DNA of 64,000 nucleotides. Origin: Glandiceps talaboti (taxonomy: Eukaryota; Hemichordata; Enteropneusta; Spengelidae). The stretch is taken from NCBI RefSeq assembly GCF_964340395.1, contig NC_135550.1:28070176-28134175 (forward strand), written 5' to 3'. Shown here piece after piece: positions 1-37,254 of this stretch (its first letter is position 1; each line of letters starts with the position of its first letter). The notes under the pieces were generated by a model that was not told the origin of the DNA, did not search any database, and worked only from the letters and a program-made list of their open reading frames with translations. A program made the position numbers and the translations under genes.

Positions 1-950
1 TCTCAGACCTGCAAAATCCGGTTTCTTTCAAACCTGACATAAAGGTGACATCATATGGAACATGTGCATGTCAATTTGCTTTTTTGATATCGGCAAATTT
101 GGCCGCAGGTGGTCATATTTGTAGATAAAAGTCAATATTTACTGCATAACTGAAAAACTGTAATATGCAGACACTCCATTCAAGTGTCTACCCCCATATT
201 ATCAGTTGCAAGCTATCTTTTGAGACCGTGACCTGTGATCTTCATCAAAATCAAGCCAACATTTCTGCCTATCACAGACACGTTGTAGTATTTCCATATT
301 GCCTATTTCTTTTAAATCATGTTTACAAGTTATAGTGAAGAAAATTATTTTTGGTGCTCATGTCACTTTTACTGAATAGCAGCTATATTTGTTGTTTAAA
401 AATCATTATTTTCTGCATAACTCAAAAAATGCAATACATAGAGACTCCATTCAAGTGTCTACCCCCATATAATCACATGCAAGCATATGTGTGACCATTG
501 ACCTTTACCTTGACCTACAGAGTAGAGCATCAAAATACATAGTGCTTTGTAGCAATGATGTGTGGCTATTGCCTTTCAGATCATGTATAATATAGATAAT
601 GCAGAACCACATAAACATACACATTCATTATTTTTGGTGCTCATTACTTTTTTACTGAATGGCAGCCATATTTACAGTGAACAATCATGATTTACCACAT
701 AACTCAAAAACATTAATACAGAGACTACATTCAAGTGTTTACCCCCATATTGCTTTCTTTTGAAACATTGACCTTTGGCCTTGACTCTGATCTTCATGTT
801 CAGTTATTGAAATTCGGCAATTTCCTGCATTATCAGACACTTTGTAGAATATATTTGTAGTATTTATTTGTTGCCCAGCTTCTTTTAAATCATGTCTCCA
901 TTCATTCACATAGAAGTAGAGTATTTCAAGGGAGCTGTATCTTCAATGAA
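1..950. repeat. Interspersed repeat family A, tandem units of about 275 bp, in an MDH1 intron
   Basis: Three diverged units follow one another. Each carries a core close to attcaagtgtctacccccat (near 178, 451 and 730), followed by a ttgcaagct-type block and a gaccttgacctt-type block. The same blocks recur at 33.3-34.3 kb, so this is a dispersed family and not a local duplication. No open frame or terminal structure is visible, and I cannot assign it to a named class. Confidence 0.7.
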
Positions 951-973
951 GACTTGTTTTTTTCAATCTACAG

Positions 974-2122
974 ACTGTACAGAAACGAGGTGCAGCTGTC
1001 ATTGCTGCTCGTAAATTGTCCAGCGCCATGTCTGCAGCAAAGGGCATTGTTGACCACGTGAAAGACTGGTGGGAAGGAACAAAGGAGGTATGATGTGATA
1101 ATGTCAAATTGTGAAATCTCCACTGTCTATGATTTAAAGGGGGAAAAACTATTAGAATGGTGCTTACACAATTAACTAGGTGAAGTCTTTATGTCAGCCA
1201 AACTGTCCATTGAATTCTGTGTGAGTGGTAAAGTATAGTCTCATAAAGCAAGATACATATTTAATCACTTAATTCTTCAACTGTAATACCACATGTATTC
1301 AAATCATCATATTTTTACTAAGGTTTGAAAGGCCTTGTAATTGAGATGAGGAATTTGGTAAAGTTTTTACAGAGTTCTGTATCATATACCATAACTTGAT
1401 GGGAAACTGGTAAAATTCCTGAGGAACTCTCATAGATTTTACCAACTTACTGCTTTATACAATAACATGGAATGTATTTTAAAATGTAGTTTTGGGTGTT
1501 TGGCACATCTAATTAATTTTGTTGTCCTCTGTGGTATCACATCGATGGACCCATTCAAATTTCTACTCAGGCAGAAATGATTGCAATTTGCAACTTTTAT
1601 TGTGCAGTACAAACCAATGCTTGTTGTTTTTATTGTCTTGTAGACTAACAGACTTGTCATTTGTAGGGACGTTAAAATCTTGGCTGTTTTTGTTACTATT
1701 GTTTTAAATTTGAATCTCTGAGATGTTGAACTATCTATCAATGTTACTGTTTGTACTTTCAATGTTCTTCCAACATTTTCACTATAAGGAGTTTCATTGC
1801 TGCAAGAAGAAGAATTGATGGTTGTGCTAAAACTATTAAATTTTACAGTGATGAATTGTCATGAGATAACTAAGAAGTTTCTCAATTTCTCTCCTAGGGT
1901 GAATATGTGTCCATGGGTGTCATGTCTGATGGTAGCTATGGTGTCCCTGAAGGAATAATTTACAGCTTCCCATGCTGTATTGCAAAGGACCATTCATACA
2001 AAATTGTGCAAGGTCTCGAGATCGACACCTTTTCTCGTGAGAAGATGGATCTGACAGCCAAGGAGCTTATGGAAGAAAAAGATATGGCTGTAACCTTTCT
2101 GAGTTCTGAGGCAAATCTGTAA
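974..2122 (+). CDS. MDH1: Cytosolic malate dehydrogenase, last two coding exons (partial gene)
   Basis: NAD-dependent malate dehydrogenase interconverts malate and oxaloacetate in the cytosol, in the malate-aspartate shuttle. Two exons are visible: 974-1087 (38 codons, phase 0, acceptor ctacag, donor gtatga) and 1898-2122 (74 codons plus TAA, acceptor tcctag). The first reads [20 protein letters not shown] and continues to a WWEGTKE end; the second contains [19 protein letters not shown] and [19 protein letters not shown]. These align almost without gaps to the C-terminal third of vertebrate MDH1 (substrate-loop side of the catalytic domain and the closing helix), which ends in nearly the same way (FLSSA). 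The N-terminal Rossmann half lies off the left edge. The cytosolic rather than mitochondrial paralogue is chosen from the [11 protein letters not shown] and MDLTAKEL signatures. No in-frame damage is seen. Confidence 0.96.
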
Positions 2123-2768
2123 TTTGTCACATCTGAATATAGGTTGACAGACCAATATTTTGTATAAACAAAATATAATGTTATTAGTTCTGGTAGTCAT
2201 TGTTACTGACAATGTGTGATTGCTCCTGCTGCTTGATTTATGTATATGTAAACTATTGTAACACCCCTGAACTAGTAAAAATTGATTGTATGAATATTGG
2301 AAAAATGAATCATAGAAGGTTTTTCACTGTAAAAATGACTACCATTTCATCATTAGGCACATACTAGGTTTTTGTATGGATTGTTATGTGAATGTGTATC
2401 AGTTATAGCTTTGGAAGCAACAGCAAGATAATAAGACATAGCAGCAACATCTGAAATATAAAAGTTAACTCAAATTTCTCTTGTGAATTATGTGTATACT
2501 TAGTAGCATGGTTCTTATTCTTGCCTTTGTCAAACAACCGATAAGTAACTATTAAAAGTATTTACCAGTACCATGTTATCCAAAATTGCACAGGCATTCA
2601 AGTTTCATGATGAGTGGTGAAGGTTTGTACTGATAGCATTATGATACATACAGATTGTCAGTTTACCATGACAAGTATAACAGGGTCAATCATTTTGCTG
2701 CTACTTGGGACATTTTGTTGTGGTAAGCAGAGGCTGTATACTCTAAAACACCATAGAAATGTGTGGGC

Positions 2769-2774
2769 AATAAA
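2769..2774 (+). terminator. Candidate MDH1 polyadenylation signal
   Basis: This is a canonical AATAAA 650 bp after the MDH1 stop codon. A second one lies at 3195-3200. Which is used cannot be told from sequence. Confidence 0.4.
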
Positions 2775-3394
2775 TTCATAAAGGCTAAATCATGTTGTTT
2801 GCTACTGTGTATCTTTCTTATTTGTCTGGTGATGAATCGTTATGGGGATGCTATTAAAGTACATCAATCGAACCTTGCTGGTGAAAAATAATTCATTATT
2901 CAGTCAGAATTGTTTGAAGCTGCACTCACTTTAACTGATGTGTTTCTTTTTCAATCAGACAATCCAAAAATTAGTCTGAAAGATTCGTCATTGTTCTGCT
3001 TGTGTAATCACTCGCTATATTCATTGAAAATTGTTATAATGAGACAGTGTACTTGTTCATTAGAAATCATTTTTTGTCCTTAAGTAGTACAGAAACAGGT
3101 TATAACTGTGATCACGTTTGGCTGCTGATTTCAGGGTGTGGACCCAAAAAGTTTAATTGGATTTATTGTACCTGGTTATGTGTACATCTGCACAAATAAA
3201 TTTACCTACAGGTGATTCAGTACTGTTCAGGGTGTACCATATAATATGTGTAAGATGTCAATATATCTAACAGAACCATTTCAAAAGCCATGTCAGGTGC
3301 AGCTATAGAAGAGGGAGTCAATCAAAAGTTGTCAAATATGGGCAAATTAGGAGATATGTCAGCTCCACTTCAGCCAATTCAGACCAATGATTGA

Positions 3395-3726
3395 AGTGGC
3401 CATATGGATGAGGATTGGATATCTATTATTGATTTTTAAAACAATTTCATCATGGTATCCTACTTGAAAAATCAATGTGAAACAACAGAGACCAAATCTG
3501 TGTTTGTAACTCAATACATTGCAAATTACTAATAAATGTGTAAAGTGGTTGTTGTTGTACACAAACTTTTTACACAATATTTGACTTTTTGCAATATATT
3601 GAGTTGCAAATACAGATTGGGTCTATGTTGTTTCACATTAATTTGTCGAGAAGGAAACCTTGATAAAATTGTTTTATAAATTAGAAATCCAAACTAAATA
3701 CCCCAATCCTCATCCATATGGCCACT
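3395..3726. mobile_element. Foldback MITE-like element with arms of about 130 bp
   Basis: The left arm (3395-3525) and the right arm (3588-3726) are inverted copies of each other. The outer end agtggccatatggatgagga matches the reverse complement of the right end, and similarity continues to the ctcaata(c/t)attgcaaa block beside the roughly 60-bp centre. The arms differ by small indels and substitutions, so the insertion is not recent. There is no coding capacity. Target-site duplication is not clear. A non-autonomous DNA transposon is the likeliest identity; the family is unknown. Confidence 0.75.
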
Positions 3727-4229
3727 CTAAAATTAATCATGGAGACATTGTCAATATTAGCCTGTATGTATCAAAACACTACCTGAAGGAGATGCAGAAT
3801 GGTTGTGAAAATTACAAATGTAAAATGGAAATCGGTATTCTTTCTAATGGGTGATTTATGATAATGTGGTGTCCTTCAAACAAATCTTTGGTGGTAACTG
3901 TAAAACCCAAGTCATTATCAATTATGCAAGTATATGGACACAAATGGTCACAGATTTTTATCAGATATAATAGTAATACAATGGTCACAGATTTTTATTT
4001 TAGCAAGGTACAGCAAATAGATTGGATAAAATGGAGCCGAGACAGCCTGAAAGGTTCAGCCGTTGGGTCCGCTTATGTAATCAAACTCGCAGCATTATAT
4101 AAGTGGAAGAAATGCCTGGATCTCTCAGGCTAAATGGGACAACATCGAATAACATTTTATAGAAACGTGCAGGCTATGTATACACGCACTGTAAAGTGAT
4201 ACAAAGACACCACATGCGCACAACATGTA

Positions 4230-4499
4230 TTTCTGCAGACGTCGCGAGAAGCAAGAGCAGTGCACGTCATACCACGTAGCCGTATGGGGGCGCTGTTTAA
4301 ATTAGTTCAAGGTGACCTTATCGCACGTTTTCTTTCCTTGCGACGTGTTCTTTTGAAGTGTGGAATTTGGCGAACAGTGAGCTTGTTATAAGTGACATTT
4401 CTTCAATTGTCTTTTGTCGGGGGATTAAGTTACCAAGGCCTAATTTTATTTGACTGATACTGACTAGACGTTTGTTGCGTGACCCGAAGAAGTTTCAAG
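4230..4499 (+). promoter_or_regulatory. UGP2: Probable UGP2 promoter and 5' UTR
   Basis: This segment before the UGP2 start codon is richer in G+C and CpG than its surroundings. It contains a CRE-like half site (cacgtcat, near 4263). No TATA box is evident at a usual distance from a defined start. The ATG at 4500 has a fair context (caagATGGCG). Transcription start and any upstream non-coding exon are not determinable. Confidence 0.4.
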
Positions 4500-30453
<25,954 letters not shown>

Positions 30454-31554
30454 CATATGGTTCTCATCTATTAATCAAGAAACTTTACCAGGAATACAGC
30501 TTTAATACCAGCCTTACTTCAGAATATAACATACCCTCTCAATCATAAAAGCTACAAAATATAAACAAATTGCTGGTGTTTTCATCCCAAACCTTAAACT
30601 TTGATGACAAATCCACTGTCCATGGACAAATTGCATCTTACAACTGTATTTTGTTTGAAGGATTTTTTGTGAAACTATATAGTGTTACTGTTGTTTGACA
30701 TGAAATAACAACAGTCATACATCAAGAACACATGGAGAGTTTACCATCTGATTTACAGATAGAAATATGGCCAAATTATTGCTGTGTGTGGAAGATGTGT
30801 GCTACATCCACAAATGTGTTGAAAGTCTTTTGCTGTGTAATGAGAGCACATATGATATAGATTGAAGCATTAATATTGCAAAATGTGCGATATTTACCAG
30901 ACACTGTGACTGATGTACAAATGTAGGTTGTTAGAATTTGAAACTTATGAAATAAGATTTACAACCATGTGTCAATTGTAATGAAATTTTATTCTATCAG
31001 AAGAAATATAATAGTAGTTATATGAATACATAAGTTAATTGCATATGAGTGTAAAATTGGCAAATTCAGATAATAACCTGTTCTACTGGGATTACTAGAC
31101 TCACAGTCTATTAATTTACCATTTCCTTTTATCTTAATGTACTGAAATTGTCAAGAAACATACTCCTTTTCCCTTTTTAATGCTGTTCACTTATTTTTAC
31201 TGGTTGGAGGAAAATATTGGAGTTATAGCATCAATGTCTGCAGCGATCACAAATAGCGCCCCCTAGAGTCATGCTTTAATTTCACATTCACCATGAGTTA
31301 AACATAGCAGCATTTTAATTAAGTTCCTCTGAGTGTATAAATTGCAATTAATAGAATGACTTTTATAAATGTAAACTTACATCTCTGCTAAGCAAAACAT
31401 ACTTTCTATTATTGCAGTGAACATTTTATGATTCAACACAAAAATAACAAATGTGTTTACCAGGCTTATTTCGTATCATAACACGCAAAAAGTTTTAATG
31501 ATGAAGTTATGTAACATGATATGTGGCTATGTGATAATGAACTTGGCAGGTGGA

Positions 31555-31835
31555 GTCATGATGATCAAGTGGCCAGCTTAGAGTCTGCCAGATGCTGGTC
31601 TGAGCCTTGCCACTGCCATTTGTTTCTGAATGGCTAAAGCCAGGTTTGAATTATGATCATTGTGTCCCTATCAACCCAGCTGTATAAATGGTTGGATAGA
31701 GGTTATTATGTGAATGTGTTAATCATATGCACTTACAGAGGCTGCAGTGGATTGTATGCTCCTCGGGGAGTTGAGGACATTTAAAGGGCCATTGTGCTGT
31801 TATAAGTCTGTACCATGGATAATAATTTTTTATAT
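31555..31835 (+). mobile_element. tRNA-derived SINE, older copy, sense orientation
   Basis: This aligns along its length with the reverse complement of the element at 40253-40615. Shared blocks include gtcatgatg, tttgtttctga(a/g)tggctaaag, cccagctgtataa, ggattgtatgctcc and ggggagttgagga. The tRNA-like head is degenerate (tggtctgagcc in place of the B box) and the tail is lost or unrecognisable. Divergence shows it is older than its partner. Confidence 0.8.
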
Positions 31836-32171
31836 CCTTATGTTAGGAATTATTACTAAGTACAACAAACGTTTCACTCTGAAAGACTAATGTCAGGTAT
31901 TCTGGAGATTTTTGTATGGTCAGTATATACATAGCAAAGTTTAGAGGAGGTAGCCTGTAGTCTTTGATAACAGTGAGGCTATCACAGATTTATACAAATA
32001 CTGGGTTGAATGGGTGTCAGTTGTAACTAATGCCACCATTATCATGAACTTGCCATTAGAAGCAGCTTGTCAATAGCAGCTGTCTTCTGCCTTTTTACAT
32101 TGCTATTCATACCTAATACTTGATACCTTTGCCTTTACTGTACATGTTGTGAATCTAACATGAGAATTCTA

Positions 32172-32177
32172 AATAAA
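32172..32177 (+). terminator. UGP2: Candidate UGP2 polyadenylation signal
   Basis: Canonical AATAAA followed by a gt/t-rich stretch (gttagctgtgcattt), as expected downstream of a cleavage site. Confidence 0.5.
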
Positions 32178-32330
32178 GTTAGCTGTGCATTTATCTTAAA
32201 TCTGCATCTCTTAGAGCTACTTTATATCATGTATGTGTGTGTGTATTGTGTCTGCGTTTGATAGTTATGAGTGTTATCCCTGCATGATGTGTTCTTCAGA
32301 GTGTTTATATTCATATTTACATCTAAGTGC

Positions 32331-32755
32331 AACATGTCACTCCAACCTCACCAACCTGCCCTGTGTGAAAGGGGTTGACTAATGTGTGAGAGCACCCCAT
32401 CATGGCATACCCTACAGATTAATCTACTAAGCTGCATCATGTCACTCCAACCTCACCAACCTGCCCTGTGTGAAAGGGGTTGACTAATGTGTGAGAGCAC
32501 CCTTTCATGGCATACCCTACAGACTAATCTACTATTAAGGTGCATCATGTCACTCCAACCTCACCAACCTGCCCTGTGTGAAAGGGTTTGACTAATGTGT
32601 GAGAGCACCCCACCATGGCATACCCTACAGACAAATCTACTAAGCTGCATCCTGTCACTCCAACCTCACCAACCTGCCCTGTGTGAAAGGGTTTGACTAA
32701 TGTGTGAGAGCACCCCATCATGGAATACCCTACAGACAAATCTAAATCCAAAGTG
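32331..32755. repeat. Minisatellite, four copies of a unit of about 103-108 bp
   Basis: Copies start near 32331, 32435, 32543 and 32646. Each contains tgtcactccaacctcaccaa, ccctgtgtgaaaggg and gagcacccc. Neighbouring copies differ at a few positions only. It lies just beyond the probable UGP2 3' end. Confidence 0.95.
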
Positions 32756-33299
32756 CATAATGAAATATATTGACAAAATGTAGGTGTACTATGACAAAGT
32801 AAGAAGCTCTACCTGTTGTGAAATTTCACATTTGAAAGTGGACTTCATGTTAAATCTTTCAAACTACATTTTACTATAGCTTTCTGTGAAAGAAATGCTG
32901 AAGTATAGTTCCCCTGTGCTACATGAGATGTGAAAGAGTTGAAGCAAATGGAGGCTAGGTAAACACAATGGCGACATTCATCCTCTTTAACCAACAAACA
33001 TTCAAAACTTCACTTTCATAGATTTACAACTGATGAACAAAATTGGAAAGTTGATGATGCCCACATATGTTGATTGATTGATTTAATGAGTAAAAAACTA
33101 AATTACATACGTTGGATTGTTCTATTGTATGAAATATAGAGATATGATTCACTAGGATTTATTACAGATACGGATTATCCAGGGTTTTCATCATAGATGA
33201 ATATTTATGTGTATTGAATTCAATCAGCGTTCATGAACATTTCAATGGAGTGTTTTTTTGAGCAATAAACTTGATAAAGTAATACTTTGTCTTCCATTA
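32756..33299. other. Intergenic DNA
   Basis: Nothing recognisable apart from a short ttga run near 33070. Confidence 0.6.
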
Positions 33300-34300
33300 T
33301 TTATTAGCTTCCGAGTGGGTACAGCCGAAATGGAGGCATTAGGAAATGACTCACTCACTCTCCATATGCAGCACCTCCTTGGGGTCATTTCTTCCCTCCA
33401 CTTTCAACCAAACCTGGCATACATGTCAAACACTGTAGAGTACGTGTGCTTATTTGTGATCTTGACTTTTATGGCTGGCAAAAGGGTGGCCATATTTGAG
33501 GTAAAAATGCATATTTTCCCTATACCCCAGAAAGTTAGTTCATACAGACACCATTTAAATGTCTATCTCAACATTATCAATGGTGAGCTTTCTAACAAGA
33601 CCTTGATTTCAACCATAATGCAAGAATTTGAATGCACAGAGATTCTATTAAAGTGTCTACACCCTTACTTTCAAAGGTAAGCTTTCTTTTTATACCTTCA
33701 TGTTTGACCTTAGCCACCACGTCTGTACCATATTTATAGAAGTTGTCAAGTCAAACACAAAACTTACCTTGACCTTCATTGTTAAATCAAATAGCAAATG
33801 GCTCAATCACTTTTTATACCTAGGGACATTCATTAAGTGTGTACAGCCTCATTGTTAGAGGTAAACTTTCTATTCAGACACTGTTGACCTTGGCCTTCAT
33901 CTTCAAGGTAAAATTGAAATTTGTACATTTACCTTTGTAGTTTTGTTGATGGGGTTATCATTCAATTGTCTACACCAATATTATCAGATGTAAACTTTTC
34001 AATAAGATACTAACACAACACATCTCCCATCAATTTCTTCATTCTATGAGTGGTAAAAATTGTTCACTACTGTAATTGTTGATCATTGTGGTAGAATTGA
34101 TTTACCAGTCAATGGGATATACCTGATAACAAATTACCCCAAAACCTGCAAAAAGCAGAAAATTACCCAGATCAACTTGGCATGAACACATCTGAATAAA
34201 CTTTGCCAAAGCCACATGCATATCAAATATCAAAGCGATCTGACCACTTGTTTCAGAGAAGTCGAAAAGCCTTTTTGACCGAAACTACCCCAACAATTTG
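33300..34300. repeat. Interspersed repeat family A, second locus
   Basis: It shares several blocks with 1-950: the ttcaa(c)caaacct(g)gcata start, the ggtggccatatttg block, and repeated (a)agtgt(c/g)ta(c)a(c)cc, gtaagctttct and gaccttg(g)cctt blocks in units near 33550, 33650, 33830 and 33970. The segment at 34130-34290 has the lead-in to a tttcagagaagt block also typical of such arrays. The 140-codon open frame at 33258-33680 follows the repeat and is not supported as a gene. Confidence 0.65.
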
Positions 34301-37254
34301 TTTAAAATAGAAAACAAGCTTTCAGTCAAAGATAGTGAAATTTTGAAGTTGTTTTTTATGTGGTTTCCTTTTGCCACTATACATTGCCTGATAAAAGACA
34401 AACAAACTGCATTGCTAACAATTCATTACCATGAAATTGGAATACCAGAACAAAATTCATCAATACATTATACAATTTAATACATATTTGTGCACATGAG
34501 GCTATTAATCAAAATCAATGGTCACATAACATAAGGCACAATGCGAGACTATATTTACAGTGACAGAACTCTGACATTTACATTGACAGACTTCAAGACG
34601 ACTCTCCTACATACAACCCAGCGCATGGCTAATCTATGATTTGTCAAACTCAAGATCAATCCAGATAAATCTATGAATTTATCCATTAATTTACTAGTAC
34701 AATCTAGGAGTTTACCTAACACAAGATCAATGTCGTTATCATTGTGGTATTAAAGTCAAAGGTGTTGCGATAGGAAAAGTAAGAACTCTTCTATATAATG
34801 TGATATTGATTGTGAACTTGACAATACACTGTCACTAAGATTGTATTTCATGTTGAGTACCAGGTCCAATAAGTGAGAGTTGTCAAACTGTATGACAAGG
34901 CAGCTTATCATGATATCCAAGAAAAAGTAAAAGACTGCATTTACCTGATTGCAGCAAAAGATTCTACAATATCATTTCAATTGTACACTGCCAGACATAT
35001 GACATCAACATCAATGTCTGGCCATAGCAAATGTGGTGATCAGTCAATTTGTAGTCACAAGTTTCTCTGACAAATGACTACATATAAAGAACTATATAAA
35101 GAACTATATATTACAAATATGCCAAGAACTTATTGGCACTTGTTCTGAAGTACATACTTGGATACACATTGTATATCAATAGCAATCCACATTTGAATCT
35201 GGTGCCAAGTTCACATATACAAATGCATTACAGTCTGGACATTGGTCTGTGCATGTTTAAGTACACTTGGTCAACATTTTGTTGAAATCCTACGTCAGTC
35301 TAGATATTCATAGAATTTGATGGAGTATTTTTGAGTTTGAATCTTTGAATACAATGTGACAGACATTATTATGTATAAGGCTTTGAGAGAAGTGTAAATT
35401 CATGTAAATTTTCAGAAAGAATAACAATAATATTGTCAATTTATCATAAGTGGATTGTGACTTGTCCAAATGACAAATTTTTGATGCAAAGAAATATACG
35501 TAATGTTCTTTGATGAAAAACCTGTTCACAACAAAGCAATCAAATACGAAAATTAAAGGGGATACAGTACTAAAACTGAATAATCAAAATTAAAAATTGC
35601 CTTGAAATTTTGAGTCACTTAACTTTATCAGCGAAAATTAAATTTTTGGAAAAATTTCGTTAATTTTCAGTTGTCAACTATGAGATGATTTTTAGCATGA
35701 TGTGCTGTGATCACATTTTAGATGCATACGGACAGAAAACGAGCCAATAAAACCTGCAATAGTTGACAGTATGTTGGCACTAAATTTCTAAACACAAAGT
35801 TACATGTTCAATGATATAGTTGAATATCATTGCATGGACAGATTTTATGTTGCAAGTCTTCAGCGGTGTAGAATTTAATAAATTGAATGATGTACGTGAC
35901 ACATACTTAGCTACAAAACATGCAAGTGCCAAGTGAAGTGGGTCAGTTGTTGATTGTGCAGTGACTTTAGAACATTGTACATGGAGCGTTCTAAAAATAA
36001 CACTGCATTCATTGTTAAGTAGACAGATTCTTAAAGAAAGACATGACATAGTACATCATTTGATGTAGTTCAACTCTGACCGTATGCATATGAGATCGAA
36101 TGTCCAGACTGTAAAATGTATATGTTTATGTCTTTATGCTGAGTCATCAATGAATGCGAAGTTAGCATCGTATTCACATTTATATTAATGATCACAATGT
36201 GACATGATCAAATGTAATGACAAATTCACACTTTCATCTCCATATTCAAATTGATTCAGATAGTAAGCGAGCATTGTTTGACAAAATCCTGAAATCCTGA
36301 AACAGTTCAAAATTACAGAACTGCAAGTACTTTCAACAGACTGCAATATGCTGCACTTTTCACATATGTTTGTATAGCTCAAGAATACTTTAAACTGAGG
36401 GATGAAAGTGCAAAGCCATCATCATATCATATCCATATCCACATTGATGCTTCAAGGTGACTATTGAATATGGTATAGCTAAAATGATGTTGGTTTGGTG
36501 TTTAACTCATGGGACATTATGTTTTTGATACAGTACAAAGATAGACATATATCAACTCTAACAATAACAATGACAGAGACAAAACAAACCCAATCACATT
36601 AAACACCGAAAAGCATTGGTATTCTTTCAAAGTGCAGTACAAACAGGCTTCTAATGAAAACATTACACATGGACTTCATGATTTTAATGGCTGCAAATTC
36701 AGTGCAATCGTTTATTTTCTAACATATCAACATTTCAACTTGACTATTAAATTCTACATCCCCACTGTACACGGCACCTATGTAATTGTTTCTTTTGCAT
36801 TAGAAGTTATCTGATGGTGTGTATTAAATGTCATGTCACATGAGTGAAACACCAAGCCTAAATAATTTCAGCTGTAACTTCATGTCCTGTTTCCTATATT
36901 GTGTATATGCATGTTTACATGTGAAAGCTCTCCTCAAAGACCCCAAGTATCAGCCGCAGTAGTTGAGTCTGACTACATGTAGTTTCACTTCATCTTGTTC
37001 TTAGTTCATGAAGTGTTGCAGTTGACTTTCAGATAGTTTAAGACACAAATTGTCAATCATACATGCAATTTTCAAAAAGTAAACATGCTGTCATAGGAAA
37101 TCTGATGTTATCACCCCACAGGTCTTTGGAAATTTGTAATGTCATTGTGTTAGCTTTTAACAATGATAGAATTGTTAGCTGGTGGAGTTCATACATTCAT
37201 ACATGTACCAAGTGACTGTGATAATCATACAGATTGAGATACACAGTCAGCTGT
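34301..37254. other. Intergenic DNA between UGP2 and the Kelch gene
   Basis: About 2.9 kb, AT-rich, with no exon or named repeat that I can support. The right part is presumably 3' UTR of the minus-strand Kelch gene; a minus-strand AATAAA (plus-strand tttatt) lies near 36710. Confidence 0.5.

Larger units (their letters stand above)
2123..4229. other. MDH1-UGP2 intergenic region with MDH1 3' UTR
   Basis: About 2.1 kb without a gene. Its left part is presumably MDH1 3' UTR, with AATAAA motifs at 2769-2774 and 3195-3200. A foldback element occupies 3395-3726. I see no coding exon on either strand. Confidence 0.6.
30454..32195 (+). other. UGP2: Probable UGP2 3' UTR
   Basis: The first clear canonical AATAAA after the stop codon is at 32172-32177, which implies a 3' UTR of about 1.7 kb. 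The segment contains an old sense-oriented SINE (31555-31835). No coding exon is seen. An earlier site using a variant signal is possible. Confidence 0.5.

Noticed and set aside
33258-33680. 140-codon plus-strand open frame
   Set aside because: It lies in repeat family A, has no splice or family support, and its translation follows repeat blocks found at the left end of the window.
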